A DNA stretch of 64,000 bases from Cryptomeria japonica. Lineage: Eukaryota; Streptophyta; Pinopsida; Cupressales; Cupressaceae. The notes under the pieces were generated by a model. That model saw only the letters and a program-made list of their open reading frames with translations. It searched no databases and had not been told where the DNA came from. The stretch spans positions 376,456,877-376,520,876 of the forward strand of contig NC_081407.1 in NCBI RefSeq assembly GCF_030272615.1, in the 5' to 3' direction. Within the stretch, counting starts at the first letter, position 1, and every line of letters begins with the position of its first letter. Position numbers and translations under genes: made by a program. Below are positions 59,566-64,000 of the stretch, in pieces.

Positions 59566-60973
59566 TGGATATCAATGGCATATGATGAACCGACATGTTG
59601 ATATGATGATAATGTATGTTGTCATTGATGTCAATAAGTTCAAGTGAACTGATATGAAGAGGTATGAGGAGATGCAATGAACCAGTGTTGAGGTTTCACT
59701 AAGTGTGACTACCGGTTGGTAGTCTTAGCTCAAAGGTTATCGGTTTGGTGATCTAGCATGTGCAATGCAACCGATGATACTCTATGATGAGTTAGCTAAG
59801 ATATGTGAGTGAGATCAAGGTGCCACATCATCTTTGTGCACGTGAAGGATTTTCATGAGGATCTTGCATGAGAAGATCGACCATGTTTTGAAGTCTACTT
59901 CGGGAATGATCATTCTTCTTAGTGGAATGAGAAGAGAGCATGATGGGTTACTGATTCCCATGTGTGGTGAAGAATGAATGATGAAGACTGTCTTGTGATT
60001 TGTTTAAAATTGTAATGCTCTATGCAATGTGTTTGGGATGGTCAGGGTTGGACCACTTGTGTTGTAAACCTAAGGTTCTTAGGGTTTAGGGTTTATGCTA
60101 CTGACCTAACTATTGCCTATAAGGTTGATGATGTTTGTTATTGTGAAGTTGTTGGAAAATGTTGTGTGTGTGTGTGTATCTGAGTGATGAGATACTTGAT
60201 ACTTGCCAGACCAGTAAGAGGAAAACTATAGAGTGTGATTGCAGAGTAGAGGAAATGAAAAGGATCTGCCTTAACATGTAGTGTTGTTCTTAGATCAGAG
60301 TTTTTACCTGTTGTCTTCTAATCATTTAAATAGTTGGAAAATCCCTTTACTGGGTAGCTTTAATAGGCTTATTGTAAAACCTATAACCAGGTGACTCAAA
60401 ATCATTGAGTTCTTCAAATCCTCTAGTGAGGTAACCTTTAACAGGTATATAGCCATCCCTTAATCAGGTGATCTCTAATAGGATCAGTTCCTAGCAGAAC
60501 CTATTGTAAAGTCTTTAACCGAACTAGGCTCCTAACATGGAAAGCTTCAAAAGAGTTCAAGACAAGCTTGTGGGTATTCATCCCTATCATGGTTTTTCCC
60601 ATTTGGGTTTCCACATGAAAAATCTGTGTTATGTGTTATGCATTTTTTGTGTGATGTTTATGAATTATTTGGTTGAAAGATTATGGATTCAAAATTAATA
60701 GGTTATGGTAATACTGGTATACCACATGCATATGCTTATGGGTGAAGTTGATATCGAGTATTGATTGTATTTGAAGTGTTCAGACTTATCAATTTATGGT
60801 GTCTAATGTCTTACTATGTTTAACCGGTTTCACCATGGTTAAGTTCAGTAATGGTGATAACCATTTGGTATTGTTTTAACTAGATAAGTTGTTGAGAAAG
60901 TTTTTATCTATACTGGTTCACACCCTCCCTCTCAGTATCGGTTGGGGTATCTGTTGTTCATCATTACTCATCA
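59566..60973 (+). repeat. 5' LTR of nested copia element
   Basis: About 1,408 bp. The start, near TGGATATCAATGG, is set by the break in the Tat LTR and is uncertain by a few bases. The end is CTCATCA. It shares 'TGTATGTTGTCATTGATGTC' (about 59615) and the 'GGTTTTTCCCATTTGGGTTT' block (about 60592) with the other LTRs of this superfamily. A TG microsatellite lies at about 60163-60178. Confidence 0.8.
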
Positions 60974-60975
60974 AT

Positions 60976-60990
60976 TGGTATCAGAACTCC
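60976..60990 (+). other. Primer binding site of nested copia element
   Basis: TGGTATCAGAACTCC, two bases after the LTR end. Confidence 0.85.
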
Positions 60991-61044
60991 TCCAGGTCCT
61001 GGGTGATATAAGCTTAACCACTTGAGGTAAAAGATACTATTGTA

Positions 61045-61900
61045 ATGATGAAGAGGGAAGGTCCTAAGTTTAATAGAGATAACTTTAAGATATGGAAGAA
61101 TAGAATGAAGATTTACATCAAGAGTATGGGTGCTCAACACTGGAGCTATGTTGAGAATGCCTATGTGGCTCCCACTAGCACTCTGACTGATGATCAGAAA
61201 AGAGAAATCCAGGAAAATGGGCAAGTCATGGAAGCCCTTATCAGCTGCCTGTCAGATATTGAGTTTATCGATGTTCAAGATAAGGACACACCTAAGGAGG
61301 TATGGGATGCACTGGAAAAACATCTATGGTGGTGATGAGCATGTAAAGCAAGCTAAGGAAGATAGCATTAGAGGTAAATTTGAGGATATGAGGATGGTTG
61401 AAGGTGAAACTATTCAATAGTATGGCATTAGGATTAAGAATGTGGTTGGTGATATCAAAAGCGTTGGTGGAACTATTGATGATACCACTATTGTTAGTAA
61501 AGTCCTTAGATCATTATTACCAATTTATGCAATCATAGTTGCTTCTATCCAGGAACTAAGGTCAATTGATAAAACCAAGGTATCCTTAGATTCTATTATT
61601 GCAAAGTTAACTATATATGACTTGAATAGCTATGATGGCAGTGTTTAGAAGATTGAGTCAACCTTTAAACCATCTACTGCACCATCCAGAAAAGGAAATG
61701 AAACTAGTACTAGTTATGAATCCAGACAATGCAGAGATATGGATGATGAAGAGATTCTGATGGAGTTCGAATCTCTTCTTGCTAAAAGACTTCCAAAGGG
61801 AACTGGAATGTATAGAAGTAAACTTCCTTTGAAATGTTTTTCCTACAACAAGATAGGACATATAGCTGTTAACTATCCTAAGAATGACAATAAAGATAAA
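61045..61900 (+). pseudogene. gag: Nested copia gag
   Basis: Starts 'MMKREGPKFNRDNFKIWKNR', a copia gag beginning. A frameshift follows at about 61330 and stops at 61418-61420 and 61646-61648. The zinc knuckle at about 61837-61878 reads CFSYNKIGHIAVNY, so the second and fourth metal ligands (normally Cys) are Tyr. Both are G-to-A type changes. The first Cys and the His remain. Confidence 0.88.
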
Positions 61901-62370
61901 TTGGAGAGGTCTAGAAAGTATAAAGGAGGAAATAGAAGAAATTGTCTAGTTGCTATGGATGAAGGTGTCACTGATGAAGAATCAAAGGATGAAGAAAATG
62001 AAGACATAGTGTTTGTAGCAGTAAAGGAAGAAGTGTCCAACAAGAAAGCTCTTATCTCTCACATTGACAACTCCAATGAGGGGGTAATTAATAGTGGGTG
62101 TTCTCACCACATGACTGGCGACTGGAGAAATTTTTTGTCTCTGGAGGAATATGATGGAGGTGTTGTCAGATTTGGCAACGATGCACCATGCTTGGTGAAA
62201 GGTAAAGGATCCATCTAATTGAATGGAAAGAGCATTGTAGATGATATCTATTGGGTAGAAGGCCTTAAGCATAACCTATTGAGTGTTGCTCAGTTGAATG
62301 ACAAAGGACTAGTTCTAGAATTCAAAGACAGAGTCTGCAGTATAATTGGGAAGAGTGGTGAACTTATTGC
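61901..62370 (+). pseudogene. pol: Nested copia protease region, cut by insertion
   Basis: An acidic linker, then 'VINSGCSHHMTGDWRNF' (about 62086-62136), the copia protease active site with Asn in place of the catalytic Asp. It continues through 'VVRFGNDAPCLVKGKG', a stop at about 62218, 'LKHNLLSVAQLNDKGL' and 'GKSGELI', then breaks at 62370 where the next LTR begins. Confidence 0.88.
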
Positions 62371-63977
62371 TGATAACTCAATGAGGAACCACTAGTACCA
62401 AACCGGTACTGAGAGAGGGGGGGGTGAATCAGTACAAACACAAATATTAGTCCAAAACTAGTTTGATAGTAAATACTCCAAATGACTGACAAATAGGGAT
62501 ATTGGTTAAAATAGAGTGCAACCGGTAACATCCAGTATAGCTCAAACAGTCATAAATCGGTCGCTCACTAAGCTTTCCTCTTAGCTCAATACTATAGTAC
62601 CATTACGCTTTCATGCATGAATAGGTAAACTAACATCAGATCTTCATAACAGTGAGTTCAATATGTTTTATAGATAGGCATAAAACATAGAACCATCATA
62701 TGCTCAACAGGTAAAAACAAAGCATCATAGGATAAAAGCATTACACATGACACACATATTTTTCACATGGAAACCCAACTAGGAAAAACCACAGTGGGGA
62801 TGAATACCCACAAGTTGCTTTTGAACTCTTTTCAAGTCCACTCTATTAGGAGCCTTGTTCGGTTAAAGACATTACAATAGGTTCTACTAGGAACCGATCC
62901 TGTGAGGGATCACCTAGTTAAGGGATGGCTATAATAGCCGATTAAGGTTTAAACCTGGTTAGGGTTACCTTGTTAGAGGATTTCAAGAACTCAATAGCTA
63001 AAGGATCTCTAGAGCTCTGTAGCTTCTTAGAACTCATTAACCTTGAGTTACCCTGTTAAGAGATTTGAATCAAGTCGGTTAAGACTACCCTGTTAAGGGA
63101 TTTTGCATCAAGCCCAGTTAAGGCTACCCTGTTAAGGGATTTCACAACTATTGAACTGGTTAAAGATCAATAGGAATTACAATGATCTGATAACAGCACT
63201 CAATGCTAATGTAGATCCATTTTGGCTCCTCTTCTCCTTCTGCACATTCACTTTACAGATATCTCTTCTCTCCTTTGGTCTGGCAAGAATCATGTATCAC
63301 TTCCCTTGGATACACACAACTTTTGCCAACAACCTTAGAAAGAAACACAACATCGACCTTATAGGAAACAGACAGGTCAATAGCAAAAAGCCTAAACCCT
63401 AAACCTATTAGGTTAAGCAATTCAAGCGGTTCAATCCTGATCGTTGAATCATACTGCATTAAATGCAACAATCTTGAATCAATCTCAAGACATTCTCCAT
63501 TGTCCATTTTCCACTGATTTCATGGTGGTTGATAACCCATCACGCGTTATCACCATTTGAGAGACTTCGTACATTCCCGAGGTAGATAGGAATAGTCTTC
63601 TTCATGCAAGATCCTTCGCGCATAGAGAGCTTACGTGGCAACATGATCTGTTCTCCATTATACTGCTAACTCATCACACAAAGATCATCGATTGAGTCAC
63701 ACAGGCTTGAGGTACTCCAACCGGAAATCCTAAAGTGGAAACTACCTACCAATCGGTAGTAACACAATGCTTCCATGTGCCAGTTCCCATAGCTGCATGT
63801 TGGTTCATCTTGAACAAATATGTCACTTTACTTTGGCATATAAACCTGTTCATACATACACCGGTTCCTCTCTCTTTTCACCTATCACATGTGCCGGTTA
63901 ACACCATGTCACATATTGACATCAATGACAACATACAATATCATTATGTCTTCATGCTAGTTCACATAATGCCAACA
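62371..63977 (-). repeat. Copia 3' LTR (minus strand), same family as the solo LTR
   Basis: 1,607 bp. On the minus strand it begins TGTTGGCATTATGTGAAC and ends CATTGAGTTATCA, like the solo LTR at 30752-32234. The purine tract that abuts it shows it is the 3' LTR of an element extending right of the window. It carries four copies of the 'ACCCTGTTAAGGGATTT'-like word (62966, 63048, 63086 and 63125), against three in the solo LTR. The candidate target duplication ATTGC or shorter (ending 62370) cannot be checked here. Confidence 0.9.
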
Positions 63978-64000
63978 ATCTCCCCCTTTGGCATTGATGG
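63978..64000 (-). other. Polypurine tract and internal end of the last copia element
   Basis: On the minus strand it reads ...GCCAAAGGGGGAGAT directly before the TGTTGG of the LTR. The rest of the element lies beyond the window. Confidence 0.85.

Larger units (their letters stand above)
59566..62370 (+). mobile_element. Ty1/copia element nested in the Tat 5' LTR, itself interrupted
   Basis: LTR at 59566-60973, primer binding site, gag and protease on the plus strand. The element is cut at 62371 by a minus-strand copia LTR. Its integrase, RT and 3' LTR should lie beyond the window. Confidence 0.88.

Noticed and set aside
1-64000. CRISPR array, tRNA or rRNA genes, bacterial-type operons
   Set aside because: No regularly spaced short repeats with unique spacers, no cloverleaf-type sequence recognised, and the content is plant transposons throughout. 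The TGGTATCAGAGC matches are primer binding sites, not tRNA genes.

Overview
The window is plant nuclear DNA made almost entirely of nested LTR retrotransposons, one CACTA-type DNA transposon and decayed gene copies. I see no intact host gene, tRNA, rRNA or CRISPR. A large, retroelement-dense seed-plant genome, most likely a gymnosperm, is suggested by long degraded elements, AT-rich intergenic DNA and a PLS-type PPR pseudogene of a style I associate with conifers. The taxon is an inference.

Left third (1-19820): a tandem array LTR-internal-LTR-internal-LTR of one non-coding element. Each LTR is about 4.23 kb (TGTAGTACCCC...GGGGCATTACA) and each internal domain is 3,564 bp. A tRNA-iMet-type primer binding site follows LTR1 and LTR2, and a polypurine tract precedes LTR2 and LTR3. 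No gag or pol is present. These dimensions match the LARD class (large retrotransposon derivatives) known from grasses. The array has a single apparent 5-bp target duplication (TAAGG after the last LTR; the window opens with AGG before the first). It therefore looks like one insertion later expanded by one 7,790-bp unit.

Middle (19821-26868): unassigned DNA, a very old Ty3/gypsy reverse-transcriptase fragment (about 21325-21735), a PPR pseudogene on the minus strand (22074-22935), a duplicated orphan exon-like segment (23676-24210), and an intron-free, much-broken copy of the splicing factor gene CWC22 (about 24450-26488).

CACTA region (26868 to about 42260, plus strand): a decayed TNP2-type transposase gene with recognisable exons and introns, followed by pieces of a second En/Spm-like gene. 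It is broken twice by clean LTR insertions: a 1,483-bp solo LTR (30752-32234, target duplication TATTT) and a full-length 6.6-kb Ty1/copia element (34043-40648, duplication ATTTG).

Right third (42260-64000, mostly minus strand): a copia-type LTR with an internal region coding for a coiled-coil protein but no visible pol (43767-45326); a truncated copia LTR (45816-46157); and a large Ty3/gypsy element of the Tat lineage, with dual RNase H (46916 to about 59565). A plus-strand copia element (59566 onward) sits in the Tat element's 5' LTR. That copia element is itself interrupted at 62371 by a minus-strand copia LTR running out of the window.

Nothing here works together as a pathway. The biology is insertion, nesting, LTR recombination and mutational decay. 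The most unusual object is the three-LTR LARD array; next is the LTR element that encodes only a coiled-coil protein.
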